NCBI RefSeq assembly: GCF_000315625.1
Contig: NW_005434651.1
Coordinates: forward strand, 595,793-659,792
Length of the DNA stretch: 64,000 nt
From: Guillardia theta CCMP2712
Lineage: Eukaryota > Cryptophyceae > Pyrenomonadales > Geminigeraceae
Reading direction: 5' to 3'
Positions 40,322 through 52,302 of this stretch are shown here, in pieces (the stretch's first letter is position 1; each line of letters starts with the position of its first letter). The translations under genes and the position numbers were made by a program. The notes below the pieces were generated by a model, which saw only the letters and a program-made list of their open reading frames with translations, was not told the origin of the DNA and did no database searches.

Positions 40322-43011
40322 ATGCCGCCTGTGCCGCTCTCGACAAGGATACCAGTGTCCTATGAACCCGTGGTGAAGAGCCGTATCCAGGTGCGCTTTC
40401 GAACATTTTGCTAGGCCTCTCTTGCCTCCTCGTCTCCTCTTACCGTGCATGCTTGCCGTGTGACAGGCCAAACTTGAGTTCTACCTTCCGAACGCGACAG
40501 ACAGCGTAAGGAGTCTGGTCGTGGGGACGAACTTCGATGCTGAGAGATGTTGTGACAGGTGCTGTGTGACTATGTCATGGTCATGGTGGGGAATCAGAAG
40601 ACTTCAGAGCAGATCGCTCAAGACCTGGATGTAAGGCTCGAGCTCGCTTGTTGTCCCTTGACGAGGCGGGTTAGGCTTTCCTGGGTCCAGACGAGGCCAA
40701 GGAGTTTGTTACCTGGCTCTGGGAGCTGTTGACCTCTGTGGAGAAGAAAACCATAGTGCTGACAGGTCTGTTTGGTATGGAGCACTGAACCGGGCCCTGA
40801 CGCCCGACGGCACCCCAGATGAGGAGAAGAAGTTATCTCAAGCGGCTGCCGAGAACTCGAAGGCAGAAGAAACAAACACGTCGCGAGCCCGGTGCTTGTC
40901 TCCGGCTCATGTTTCCTCACTGATAGCCTGCATGGTTTCTCAGCTCCCGTTCTCGGTCGCGGGACAACTCCAGGTGATGGCTCGTTGCCTTGTTATCTGC
41001 TGCCTGCGATCCTTGACTGCTCTGTCCCAGGGAGAGAGATAGGAACATCTACAGGTTCTTTCTCCTCGAGGAATCTGAGGAGAAAATGAGATCGCTGTTG
41101 CAGTGAAACGGTTGCAACGTTCTCACGGTCCCACCGGTCGCGAGACCGGTCGAGGTCAAGGTCAAGGTCTCGGAACAGGGATCGACAGAGGTACGTTGAG
41201 CCCTTACGCTGCGAAGACTTTATGACAGAGACATGTTCAAAGGGATCAGGGTGATCGCAGAAGGGATGATTACCGGTAGAGTTAGAGAACGGCGCTCCAC
41301 CCTTCCTTGATTGCATGTGCTCAGGGGTGAAGGATACGACCGGAGGAACTTCCGTGGTCAGATCTCTTCTCGCCTCCTGCGCGATGCTGTCAAGGTGATT
41401 GTGGAAGGAGGAGCGACGACTCTCGTTGACACTGCGCAGACCGCCTCACAACAGGATGAGGAGACCAGTAGGAGGCGGGGAGCCTATGGGAGCCGAAGCA
41501 GAGTCAGCGATGTTCGTGACGACGACGAGTCGCGCAAAGAGTCTACTGCAGAGAACGATCCCATGATCGGGCGCTTCAGATCGGATGCAATCTTGGATGT
41601 GAGAAGAGCAGGCCACTGAACACGATCCCTTCTCACTGGGACAGCAGGAGAGGAAGAAGTCTCAGGGCAGAGCTGGAGTACAAGCACTTCCATTGAGTGC
41701 CCTTGCTGCCGGTCAGAGGTTAGCCATCAGCCTGAGCCAGTTTGACCATCATCGCAGACGACCTGAGGAACATTCTAGTGAAGAACCGCAAGTCAAACCA
41801 GGTGGGTAGCAACCCTTGTCTGCTCGAGTCTCTTTGGACCTCATTCTTGGTTCCAAGGCATCAAAGAATGTGAGCTCAGAAGTCAGCAAGCCCCAGGTGC
41901 CCCAACTATCCCTCGTTGAGCGCAGATTCTGAGACGTTGACAGGAGGAGGGAGAGGAGGAGGGGCCCAAGGAGAGCAGTGAGAAGGTGGAATTCAATGTC
42001 ACACTCCCCGATGAGGCCCTCAAGGTTTCGCCTCTGAGTTTCTTACGGCGGTCACTTCGTCTGATGCTCTTTTGTGCAGGACAAATCAGAGAATATTGAT
42101 GTGGAAGACCTGGGAGAGGTATCAGTCATGCAGAGCTGACAAATCTCTCACACGCTGAAACCCTCCGTCCTGTCAGGGCTACCAACCTTACGAGGAGTAC
42201 GATGCTTATGAAGAGTACCCCCCCTACGAGTACTATCCCTACGACCCTCGCCGCGGAATGAGATCTCGCGGGAGGCCACGAGGAGCGTACGCATACAGAG
42301 GAAGAGGAGGCTTCTATGTACGTTTTGCTTCCACCCTTATCAGCCCTGATGTGCTGCAGCCAAGGGAAATATCGAAGCCACGAGGCATGGGAGCTGCTCG
42401 CGCTCGAGGTAGAGGCTCAAGTCAGCGGGTACGTCTGAGCTCCTATTCCCTCAGGTGGTGCCAGAGGTCGCGGCGGGACGTTCACGGCAAAGAAATGGGT
42501 CAACCCAGCCAAGGTCGAGCTGATGCAAGGAGATAGGGAGCTTGCTTCTTGACGGGGACTCAGGAGGGGCAGGCAGCAAAGTCGGAGGAGAACGGCGAGG
42601 CTGCTGGTACGGAAGGCAACCCTTCTAGCGCTGATGCCGCGAGCAGCCAGCCGGTCAAGGTAGAGAGAGAAGGTTGCAAGCACTGTCGTGTTGACCATGT
42701 GAGCACAGGTGACAAGAGCCAATGCACCGGTAAGCAACTGCACCTGCCTCAACAGGCCCTTTCCCTCCTCTCGGTCACCTGCTCGATGTTAGCTGGGGTC
42801 AAATGCTCTCAGTCTGGCAATTGAGTCTTCCTCATCCACCATCATCTCATCATCTGGTCTTGTGCGCTGCTCATCACGGTCTCGACAGGTCATCGGAGTA
42901 TTGAATCTCGACGGCGACCTGAGCCTGGTGGAGAAGCATGGCATGTACAAGGCTGCCAAGTGGGTGAAACCAGGACTGAAGACTCCAGAAGGAAAGCAAC
43001 AGTCGACTTAG
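40322..43011 (+). CDS. Nab2/ZC3H14-like poly(A)-RNA-binding protein
   Basis: Nuclear polyadenosine-RNA-binding protein family acting in mRNA export and tail-length control. Exons 1-4 (from ATG 40322) give a PWI-like N-terminal domain: KSRIQ, AKLEFYLPNATDSVLCDYVM, VMVGNQKTSEQIAQDLD, AFLGPDEAKEFVTWLWELL, closely following the ZC3H14 pattern. An RS-rich exon (SRDRSRSRSRSRNRDRQR, near 41140-41190) follows, then a charged exon to about 41600, a Tyr/Pro-rich stretch (YEEYPPYEYYPYDPRRG, near 42190-42250) and RGG/RGR motifs (RGRPRGAYAYRGRGGF). Near 42675 a single Cys/His cluster GCKHCRVDH stands where zinc fingers are expected. It ends WVKPGLKTPEGKQQST with TAG at 43009. The tandem CCCH fingers of ZC3H14 are not obvious, so homology rests mainly on the N-terminal domain. 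Many short introns; the middle exon chain is approximate. Confidence 0.6.
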
Positions 43012-43713
43012 CCAGAGAGGCTGGGACCCGCTCCTCGTGTCTCGCAGCAGAGGCTGCGAAAGTAATCTGATCATTTTGTGAAGGGGGTCTCTCAAGGAAG
43101 CTACTTTGAGGTCCTTGTCTTACCTGCAACCCCTGGTCTCCCCTCATGACAACATCCCCCATGTCTGTCCAAGGAACTCCAACGGCTCTCGTGAACAAGC
43201 CTGTCTGCTCCTCCATTCCTAGTCCTCACTAGCTGACGGAGTCATGACGGAGTCAGATAGAGAGGGCAGATTAGCGGTGACGGGAGTATCTCCCTCAAGA
43301 AGCAAAGAGCAACATCGCTAGATAGTGTTCTGAACATCTCAATCTCAGCATCACTTAACCAGCACCCACGTGTGACCTTGTTGTCACCGCGCACACAGTG
43401 ACGACGACGACGAGCCCCGTGAGCTTAACTTGCTCAGTAGGGCTGTTGCTCAAAGACGAAGAACAGCAGTCTTTCTCTCATGTGCAGCTGGTGGACGAGA
43501 ACGGGTCAGCCCTGGTCGATGAGCAATCAAATCCACTATCTATCATGATAGGCTTTCAACATGTCAAGACTCGGATCAATTTATGATCGGAAATTGAAGT
43601 CTGAGCTTTCAGGCCTACGCTCTTGCTCCATCCTTGTCTGCATCAGCTTGCTTCCTACATGGACGGCCCTGAGGGTTTCAAAGTTAAACTCACATTGAGG
43701 GCTGGCAAGTCAA
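43012..43713. other. Convergent 3' intergenic region
   Basis: Lies between the 3' ends of the ZC3H14-like gene and the GTPase-lipase gene. A short open frame at 43398-43586 has no supporting feature. Nothing else seen. Confidence 0.45.
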
Positions 43714-46700
43714 TCACATACCCTTAGCATGACGATCGATGTACTGGAGTAGAGTCAAAGTGATCTGTTGGTTTCGAACCTGATCCTTGTTCGACGTGTC
43801 CTTGGCGTTATGGAGAGCACCCAGAACATTCTTCAGCATTTCCATGTAGAAGTCGTCCTCCTTCTCCGCATCTCCAGCGTGTTCCTTATACTTGATCCCC
43901 TTCGGTTGATACCGCTCGATGACAAACTTCAAAACATCTTTCAAGCATTTATTGTGTTGTTTGAGGACTTTCAGCTCGGGAGCCAGCTCCATCAGGAATC
44001 GAGCATCTTCAGCTGATCTTTCATCGTCCATCTGTTCTTGCTTCAATGCTTGCTCTGCTCTTTGGTACCAATCCAACTCACAGAAGACTTGTGGATAGCA
44101 CCCATCAGCCAGTTTTTTGCATCGAGAAAAAGCGTCTTGTGCTGCATCTTGGAAGTGAAAGATCTCTTCATACACTTTCCCTATCTCAGAGAGCAGCTCT
44201 GCTTGAATCTCTGGACAAAGTCCTGCTGTTGCCTCGATGCCGGACCTGAAAGCTACAAGAGCGTCGCAGACAGCATTCATGTCCATGTCCCCGTTCCGAG
44301 CATCCTTGTAATGACTCCTTCCCTGCGAGAGTAACATCAGACTGCTTGTTCTGGCCATGCTGTCTTTTTGCAAAGTCTTAATCTCCATGAAAGATTTCTC
44401 GAAGCCCTTGGTCATTGGAAGATTTCTGAGTAATTCATCAATCATGTTCACAAGGTCTGGAGTCAGCTGGATCAATTTGTACGAACATTCTAGGTCGTGG
44501 AGCTTTTTGCATTCGTCACAGGCGTACTCAATGTAGGCAAGACCACAGATAATCCGAACTAAAGCATCAATGTTTGAATCATATGCAAACTCCCAGCAAA
44601 TGTCAACAGACTTCTTCGTATCTTTAGAGATGTGATTGCTGCATCTCAATGATTTGTAGACTATGTTTACAGTCGTAGCAAGAACCTCTTCAATCCATTT
44701 CTTTCCTAGCGCACTGACATTCCCATCCTGAACGCATCGACTTGCGCTCGTTAGAGCTTCTTTCAGTTTATCATAACGAGTTTCTGGGTCCGCTGCATCG
44801 CTCAGCAATATGAACGACTCAAGCGTAAGAAACTTGCGGGACGTCAATGACACAATCCTTGGATTGTTTCCATTTCCAGATAGAGCCTCTTGGTATGAAA
44901 TGTCAGCCTTATTCCCAAAGGCTACACAGTATTGAGGATTTTCTCTTGCCTCAGCAAGAAGCCTGTCTCCCTCATCGATGCACTTCTGCCACTTTGGTTC
45001 GTTGAGTTCTTCTGAGTTGCATTCATTGAATTGAATTCCATCAGACTGCCAGACGATTCTTGTATCATCCTTCGATTGGTTCTGACAAGAAGAATCAAAC
45101 AAGACTCACAAACATGTAGGGAAAAGACTTGCAGTCAAAAAAGTAGTCAGACATGACAAGGAAATCAAACATAAAGAAAGTTGAGATGGATGGACAAAAC
45201 AAGACATGTTGACGAAGTACATGAATGAGAGTTAGTACCCGATCTTCGCAGCTTGAGTCTTCATTGATTTGAGTAAGTTTCTCTACTTCTGAAACATATG
45301 TGCTTGCACGATGATTCGATTCAATGCTTGTGACAGAACCCATCGGGATGGTAGATAGATCACTCTCGTCTACAGATATTGTTATGGTTTTTCCGCATGG
45401 GCCGAACTCGCCAGCTTTGTCCAGAAAATACATAAGAGAGTCAGTGCTGTATGTACCCATTACCCTTCGTCTGTGAATATATTGAGCAGCTGCTGCTCCC
45501 GCACCTAAGAACAGAGCTCCCCCTCCCAAAAACAAAAGAGAAGATGCCATAAAACCCTCCACGGCCATTGCAGAGCCGGCAACGGCAATGCCCGATACTG
45601 AAGACATATCAAGGCTCCATTGATATTCCGTGGTGAATTTGCTTTCAGCGAAGTCTACAATGAATCCTTGCAGTGCCATGGGAGTGACAGAATCGCTGCC
45701 ATTTCTGAGCCGAAGAAGCCTGGGAATGAAGTCTGAGCCATACACGTAGTTGCGGACTTCAAGCGGCTTCAACGCCTCCTCCGTCATGCCCTTCCCCAGC
45801 ACCAGCGGAGCCCCGAAGGTCACAACCTCCTTGTAGTCCGCTTTGATACTCGTTGACAGATGTAACGCTGCGCATGCAAGAGCAAGTGCCCCCCCATCAG
45901 AGTGTCCGCAGTAAACCAACCTCACAAACTTCATCTTCTCAAGCTTCTCGGCAATAAGCTCATGACAGACTTTGTGGTAGTCCGCGCCCTTCTCTCGTAT
46001 TGCTACGTACAGCTGCTTGCTGTAGGCGTCATGCATCTCAACTTGATGCTGTTTTGAGCTTCCGATGCTTCGAGATGATGTTGGGATGACAAAGTTGGAG
46101 CAAATCTCAGAAAGCGTCGGATTGGGTGTACCTCGAAACACAACAATCACATTCTGATCTTTTCGCAAGATTGCAAAGCTTGGTAATGACGGATTCTGTT
46201 CCACATGTAAGTACTCCAGCGCAAACTTCTTTTCTTTTTCTAGGTTTTCCTTGAAGTCTTTTTGCTCTCGATATATCTCTGCTGAAAGTCTTGCGCAGCA
46301 TAGATCTTTAACCGCACGCTTGTGCGAAATTTTTTCCATTTGGATTTCCCTTTGCTTCAAGTACTTGACTTTATCTTTCTCGCGTTGTTTTCGCTCCTCC
46401 TGACGCTGCTTCTCCCAATCGAGGATGCGCTGAGCATGTATAGTCACGAGGTCATGGAATCTTATCGTCTGAGGAATGCGAAAATTGATTGACTCAGACC
46501 AGATGCTCAACCATTCATGCAGATCTTCGAACTGATGTCTGCTCAGCTTCTTCTCTGTCTCGTCATCGCTATAAATATAGTGGCAATCAAGGAAAAGCAT
46601 TTGCTGTTGGCACAGCGACTCAACGACGTGTGCAGGGACTGTATGGATCCCTCCATCCCCTCCGTCTCTCTGAAGGAAGGCTTTCAGTTGCTGCTTATAC

Positions 46701-47810
46701 CAATGTTTCTGGGCCTCTGCTTGCAGCTGTCTCTGCATGATTGGTGACCCAACTGCTTCCTGGACCATAGCATGCAGGTTGTCACGTGCAGCTTGTTCAA
46801 GAAAACGCTCTCTTGCCCTCAATTCTTTAGTGCCCAATGAGAATTGGTTACGGATGATACACAACCTCGTCAGAGTCTTATCTTCTCCCTCCATCATCGC
46901 TTCTGATACCAAGGACATCAATCTCCGCAAAGCTCCATCCATTCGAGCATTGGACACGACCAGTAAAATCGCGTGAAAGGCATTGTTGTTGATGTGTTCA
47001 CGAATGCGATCGAAGTTCTGTTCATCTTCGCACTTCCCATCTGAGTCGTTTATCCCTGGTGTATCGCAAACACAAATCTTGATGTTGTTCTCATCCCCGA
47101 GATAATAGCCCTCCTTCTCTTCGCAAATCTTCGTTTGCGAAGCATAAGATCCGCTTGTCGCAAAGGGTTCAGTCCCTTTGTCCAGCCTCCCCGTGAGAAG
47201 AAAGTTACCGAGAGTCGATTTGCCCGAGCCAGTATCTCCGAGCAGCAAAACTCTCCGAGGAACTTGGAAGGATTTCTTCCGGGCCTCTACAAGCAGGTCG
47301 ATCGACTCCTTTTTGCTTCTGTTTGATAAATTCTTATACAAGCTCTGGCAGTACGAAGAGATATTATTTCTCGTCGCTCATCAAGGAAGGATAATTGCTC
47401 ACCCTTGATTTGCACATGTCCTGCAGTATCCTCAGATCCTGACTCTCGAGCTCTTCCCGGTATCGCTGCAGCCTTGTTTTGCTGTGGGACCAGTGTAAGG
47501 CTTTTTCCATCCGTGCAATGAGTCCAGCTTGTTGCTCGCGTTAGTTTTGCTGGGATGCAGCTATATTCTGCAAACCGGGATTCTCGTCTTGGACATCTTG
47601 CTCTCCGTCATGTTGTCCTTCATTTTCGAGATCAGAGCCTGCGGGTAAACTGATGATCTTTCCCTGAGGAATACTCAAAGTTAGCACGGACAGTTAGCAC
47701 AAAACTTTCACATTGATCTGTGACGAGTCTGTCTGCTCTGATGATGAAGCAGCTACAAACCCCTTGGGCTTGCCTTCTGACGGTGCAGATCCATCTTCAC
47801 CCCCGTGCAT
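43714..47810 (-). CDS. AIG1/GIMAP-like GTPase fused to a class-3 lipase and helical C-terminal region
   Basis: About 1300 residues. Small first exons from ATG 47810 lead into the main exon (about 47350 down to 45240). The GTPase has a P-loop GDTGSGKST, the G3 motif DTPG in ICVCDTPGINDSDG, and AFHAILLVVSNARMD as in AIG1/GIMAP or septin-like GTPases; the G4 position reads IIRNQFS, so guanine specificity is uncertain. A charged coiled coil (EKQRQEERKQREKDKVKYLK) follows. The lipase domain has FRGTPNPTLSEI, the nucleophile elbow YCGHSDGGALAL (GxSxG), VVTFGAPLVLG and YVYGSDFIPRL, giving the expected Ser and Asp; the His could be in the 45500-45700 segment. A glycine/alanine-rich hydrophobic stretch (FMASSLLFLGGGALFLGAGA) may be a membrane segment. 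After an intron (about 45072-45240), a 450-residue helical, TPR-like region ends HAKGM at 43714. A membrane-remodelling lipase switched by a GTPase is a hypothesis. Confidence 0.8.
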
Positions 47811-48610
47811 GCCTCCTGATCTCGGTGCTGTACCGCTCGTTTCCTAGCTGCTGGATGAAATAGGAAAAATAGGAGGCCATCTATATAATTGTAAGGGCCA
47901 AAGCTACTACGACGAGGTCCTAGCTATGCCGGTTATAGGAAGCCTTAGCCTTCCAAACAAGAAAGTACTTGAAGGCGATCAATAGATCCTTGTGAAGGTA
48001 TCAATTAAGTTTGGGGGACAGCAGTCGGCAGGATTAGGTTTGGTTCTCGCTGTCTTTTCTCTTCTCGCCGTTTGGCCTGTGCGACAGTGTCAGGGTCAGG
48101 CCTCCTCGACTCTCCTGATTGTCCTCGTACTGATTTTAACTTAACTTTGAGTAAAAAGATCCTTGTGTACGTATCCCATTGCTTCTGACACAGTTGTCAG
48201 CACCGTTTACCGGATGAATCTCCTCAGTGATCTCGTCTCGCCCCGGGGCCGGCCGGACCGTATGGCAGCCTGCCAGTGCGACAGTGCCTTTACTCAAGCA
48301 TGGGTTAATCCTGGACCGTACTTTTGAGCTTCCGATGCTTCGAGATGAAGTTTTGATGACAAACGGCCCAGGCACGGGCCCGCGGCCTGGCACAGTGAAA
48401 ATGAAAAGTTGCCGGGTAGCTCACTCCGAAGTTCTTCAATTTCCCCAGTGCGCGTCAGCTCAAAGGCCTCCCTGTCCTTCGCTGCCACTGGCATCATCGC
48501 GGGTGCCGAGTGCGTTCCGAAGTTCCGGTATGCGTCTGGGCGCCCCCCCGGGCCGCCCGGCCGCCGGGCCCGTGCCGGGCAGCTTGCCGGGTCTGGTCGT
48601 CGGCGAGGGG
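47811..48610. other. Divergent intergenic region with a captured lipase fragment
   Basis: Lies between the GTPase-lipase start (47810) and the plus-strand gene at 48611. AT-rich to about 48230, then a CCGGGC-rich CpG block (48240-48610) that includes the hairpin-like ccaggc...gcctgg at 48368-48390. It contains the 42-base copy of lipase coding sequence listed separately. The minus frame at 48136-48393 through it is judged non-coding. Confidence 0.55.
48322..48363. repeat. 42-base duplicate of a GTPase-lipase coding segment
   Basis: This stretch matches 46052-46093 at 39 of 42 positions with no gaps, starting ttttgagcttccgatg and ending gatgacaaa; the first 27 bases are identical. In the lipase gene it encodes the stretch FVIPTSSRSIGSSK. 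Here the same frame would read FVIKTSSRSIGSSK inside an unrelated frame. Flanks on both sides are unrelated. It lies in the upstream region of the parent gene in the same orientation. Confidence 0.9.
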
Positions 48611-51279
48611 ATGAGGTCGACAGGCATGGGGAAGAGAACGAGAGAGCGGTCGATGGGGGGGAAGAAGGAGGAGGGAGGCGAAGTGGAGGAGACCATGCGC
48701 GATCTCTTCGAGCTAGTGAAGGTAAGCATGCTCTTTCCACATGGTCCGGACAGAATCTTCAGCCCTTCCTCGTCCTGATCCTTCACCCCTCAGTTCTCCT
48801 GCTCTCCATAGTGCAGTACTTTACCCATGATCCTCCTTGTTTCTCCTGGGTGTATGACGACGGTTCTGTCTTGCTTCTCCAGGAGGCAGGTACAAGCGCA
48901 AACGAGAAGGATCTTGGTACAGGGAGAGCGAAGAGCTTGATCTCCAACATCCAGTCGATGATGGGGCAGGCGCAGAGCTCGAAATCTGTCTCCACGGTGC
49001 TGCAAGCGGTGAGAGCATGGCGACAAAGATTGTTCTGCTCAATGAAGCTCCATGCAGGTTGCAGCTCAATGCAGCGATCCCGATGGATCACGAGCCGTCA
49101 AGATCATCCTTGGTGTGCTGAGCAAGTCGGACATCACCTCAGTACGGATTTTGTGGTGTTTGGGACGAATTCTCGCCTCCATGCATAACGAGCAGACTTC
49201 AGCATTCCACGAGGAGATTGTCAAGGTGAGGAGAGAAATCAATCATCCTTCCTCTCCTGTCTTCTGTCCCGTTCGATCTCGTGGTGACCCGATGGTCGCA
49301 GGCGCTGCAGGTGATCATGCAGCGGGTAGAGGGGAAGGCAGAGCTGGAGACGCTTCTTTTTGTCGTCGTCTGCCAGGTCCTCTTCGTCTCGGAGGATCAG
49401 ACGAGAGGCTCTGACGTCATCGTGGGCTCAGGCGTGCGAGAGCAAGATGGGGATGGAGCGAGTCTCGAAACACAGTGAGATGGGACATCAAGCACACCAT
49501 GCTGGGGAAGAGCGACCGGAGAAACATTCCCATCATGGCGTAGACGACGAGAGGATCTTCGAAGCAGACAGGAAGATGCTGAGTGGTTTTACCTCCTCGT
49601 CGCCTCCACGCATCCATGCTGATCACCCTGTTGGAAGGAATCATCGGGATGGGAGAGCACAGCGGGGGAGCGCGGGACATTGCGAGTGGGCAGGACGCGG
49701 AGGACGACGTTGAGATGCAAGATGCCGCGAGGCAGTCCGAGAGCAACTCGACACTGGTGACTTACTCTCACACGTTGCCCTGATCCACGGTGACCCGAGC
49801 TTGCAAGGTCTGGAGGGAGAGGCTGATTTCTATCTCCTCCCTGGCGCTCCTTGGCCCTTCCCCGCGGACTCTACAGGCACGCTGACCCTGTTGAGCTCCC
49901 ATTCGGTGACTGACCCGACCAAGGTTGTTCATGACATGTGTAAGGACGATGCATCCCTGCTGGATCAGATATGGAGCAGAGCGTACACGGACCATGTGAG
50001 TTTGACGCTGAAAGATTGGACGGAGCATTCAATCCCGTTCACCGGCCCCCTACTCTCCCCAGTTGTTTCTTTCCTGAGTCTCCCTTGTCTTGACTTCTTT
50101 GGAATTTCCTCTTTTACCGGGCGCGTTGACCCTGGCTATCTGCAGATACTTCTATCGACCAACGGCCACTCCTTGAAGGACAGCTCCCATACCGAGTTCA
50201 ACGAGGACGCTGACATGCCGCTGATGAAGCTTTCCCTGCATGCTCCATCATTCTGCTCGCTGTTGCTGCCGTGAGCGAATCTCCTGCTCCTGCTCCTCCT
50301 ACTCCTACTCCTACACCTACTCCTACTCCTGCTCCTCCTGCTCCTGCTCCTCCATCTCCTTCTCCTACTCTTGCTCTTCCTCCTTCTGACACGTTTCAAG
50401 TCGATGCATCATCGCCCTGCGGGAAGTTTTGTGCAAGTCAATCGCTTCACAGCGCATGTCCCCTTGCCTTGTGGTACTCAAAGTTCCTGACGTTCTCCTG
50501 CCCTCCCCCTTCTCCCCCTTCTCCCCCTCAGTCTCTGCCCGCCTCTTCGCTCCCGGGACCCTCCTTCTCCCTCACCACGATCCTCAATTCCCCTTCTACC
50601 TCACCCACCACTACCTCTTGCTAACTTTCACGCCTGCAGACCTTGAGCAAGCTCGTTTCCGAGTGGCTGAATTCGTCTGTTCGATTCCTGTCGACGCAGA
50701 TCCCCCGAGGTAGCACTATCTTCCCGAGTCTTGTCCTGACTATCACTCCTCCCATTCCCAGTCGTTGACCTCATCTACATCTGCTCCCTGTGGCCTTACG
50801 AATTCTACGACGCGAGCGCGAGCGGCAATGCCCTGCTTGCAGACTTCATGATGGGTACTTGACCTTGAGACCTCGCCTCCCTCCTTGGCTGACGAGCTTC
50901 CAGCCCTCTCAGATGTTTCCCCTGCGGAGGATCAAGGTCCTGTCTCGCAGGAGGATATAGCGATTGTTAGCAAAGCTATCAAACAGCTGGACGCCCCCCG
51001 CAACGAAGTTGCCACGGACAAGCTTGCCCAGGTGCCTCGACATGGCTGATCTTGAGTAGTCACACGAGGAACAGATACTCATCGCAGCGTCTTCCCATGG
51101 CTGGATCCGACTATCACAGTCAGACATGGTGAGAGGGAGGAGCAGCTTGGTGTTGATTTCACATGCCTTGCAGGACACTGCAGTGAGTATGCTGGAGAGG
51201 AGGCCGATGATGGAGACGTTCATTTCGAGATATCCCATGCTTGTGAAGGGAATGGAAGACAGGAAAAAGTTGGTGTGAT
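48611..51279 (+). CDS. Unidentified multi-exon gene, helical protein
   Basis: A run of exons with consistent short GT-AG introns starts at ATG 48611 (MRSTGMGKRTRERSMGGKKE) and ends a first exon at 48720 (RDLFELVK). Next come EAGTSANEKDLGTG to VSTVLQA (ends 49008), then VAAQCSDPDGSRAVKIILGV and SVRILWCLGRILASMHNEQT (49050-49226), ALQVIMQRVEGKAELETLLF (49302 on) and LHASMLITLLEGIIGMGE (49610 on). Further pieces (SSHSVTDPTKVVHDM, TLSKLVSEWLNSS, VDLIYICSLWPYEF, DIAIVSKAIKQLDAP) lead to a plausible last exon DTAVSMLERRPMMETF to DRKKLV with TGA at 51277. The helical, Leu-rich texture would suit an ARM/HEAT-like protein, but I do not recognise the family. Exons after 49750 are uncertain, and a C/T repeat at 50275-50370 interrupts them. 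Confidence 0.5.
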
Positions 51280-51495
51280 GATCGACTCTTTCTCTGTCCC
51301 AGCAGTTTGCAGGTAACTCAGAGCATCGTTTTTGAAACAGCTCAGGGCCACTCAGGAGGGGAGATAAAGGTTGTAGGCTGATGGTCGAGGAGGAGAAGGG
51401 AGGAAGAGAAGCTTCTTGATATTTTTTTCTGTTTGTAATCCTAACGATGAAACCAAAACGCTTGCTGTCTCCCTGACCTCTTCGCCCGTCAAACC

Positions 51496-52302
51496 TCAAA
51501 CCACAGACTCGACATGGTTGTGCGGCCTCCCGAAGTTGTGGGTCTGACGATCCCTAGCAGAGAGCGAGTCAAACGTGTTGGCCAGCAGGCCCTCGGCGTA
51601 GTCGTTGATCGTGATGCGGAGGTTGGCGTTGTCGTGGAGCAGGTCCAGCACAAGAGCATGCAAGTCTCGCTCTACCGCCACTGCGTTGATCCGATCCGCC
51701 ACCACCTTGAGCCTCGCGTTGCTGTCCCTGAAGAAGTTCCTCACCTTGGCCGTCGTGCGCTCAACGGGGGAGGCGAACTCGATGCTGGTCTCAGCTAGCC
51801 TGCTCTTCAGGTCAGCCACCTTCCTGATGAACCTCGAGTCGCCGCTCCGCATCTCTCTGAGCCAGCGCTCCGAGATGTACAGGTCCTGTTCTGAGGCCAT
51901 CTGCCGCAGGCTGGCAGGCTGGTGGCTGGAGGAGGTCGGTTTCCAACCTTGCACTCTCGTCCTCGCCTCCTCCTCTCGCTCATGGAACGACAGGAGCACG
52001 TCCCGCGTCTCGGCGATTTCCTGCGCAAGCATCGAGATCTCCTCCATAGCCCTATCCTCCTCAGCGTCGATCTCATGCTTGAGCTGTTTGATGCGCTGCT
52101 GCAGCAAGTCTGAATGATCCCCTCCTTCAAGAGTCAGATCATCTCTAAGCTGCTTCAGCCTCAAAACCTCCTTGGCCAAAACGCTCTTGCTCAATGACGC
52201 TGCCAACAGTTCCGCACTGACGCGCTCTGCCTGGCTCCCCTCCTCTGGAATCAATGAGATAGGACGATGTTGCTCATCATATCCATTCATCTTGTTCTCC
52301 AT
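51496..52302 (-). CDS. Coiled-coil protein, single exon
   Basis: A clean 268-residue frame from a true ATG with no intron, unusual among its neighbours. Two predicted coiled-coil stretches: about residues 28-110 (SKSVLAKEVLRLKQLRDDL, QQRIKQLKHEIDAEEDRAME) and about 150-215 (RFIRKVADLKSRLAETSIEF, ARLKVVADRINAVAVERDLH). A basic/hydrophobic helix LVLDLLHDNANLRITINDYA follows, and the end is His/Asn-rich. The pattern (EISMLAQEIAETRDVLLSF) is compatible with ciliary or basal-body coiled-coil proteins, but the family is not recognised. Convergent with the gene ending at 51279. Confidence 0.7.
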   Translation of the reverse strand: MENKMNGYDEQHRPISLIPEEGSQAERVSAELLAASLSKSVLAKEVLRLKQLRDDLTLEGGDHSDLLQQRIKQLKHEIDAEEDRAMEEISMLAQEIAETRDVLLSFHEREEEARTRVQGWKPTSSSHQPASLRQMASEQDLYISERWLREMRSGDSRFIRKVADLKSRLAETSIEFASPVERTTAKVRNFFRDSNARLKVVADRINAVAVERDLHALVLDLLHDNANLRITINDYAEGLLANTFDSLSARDRQTHNFGRPHNHVESVV

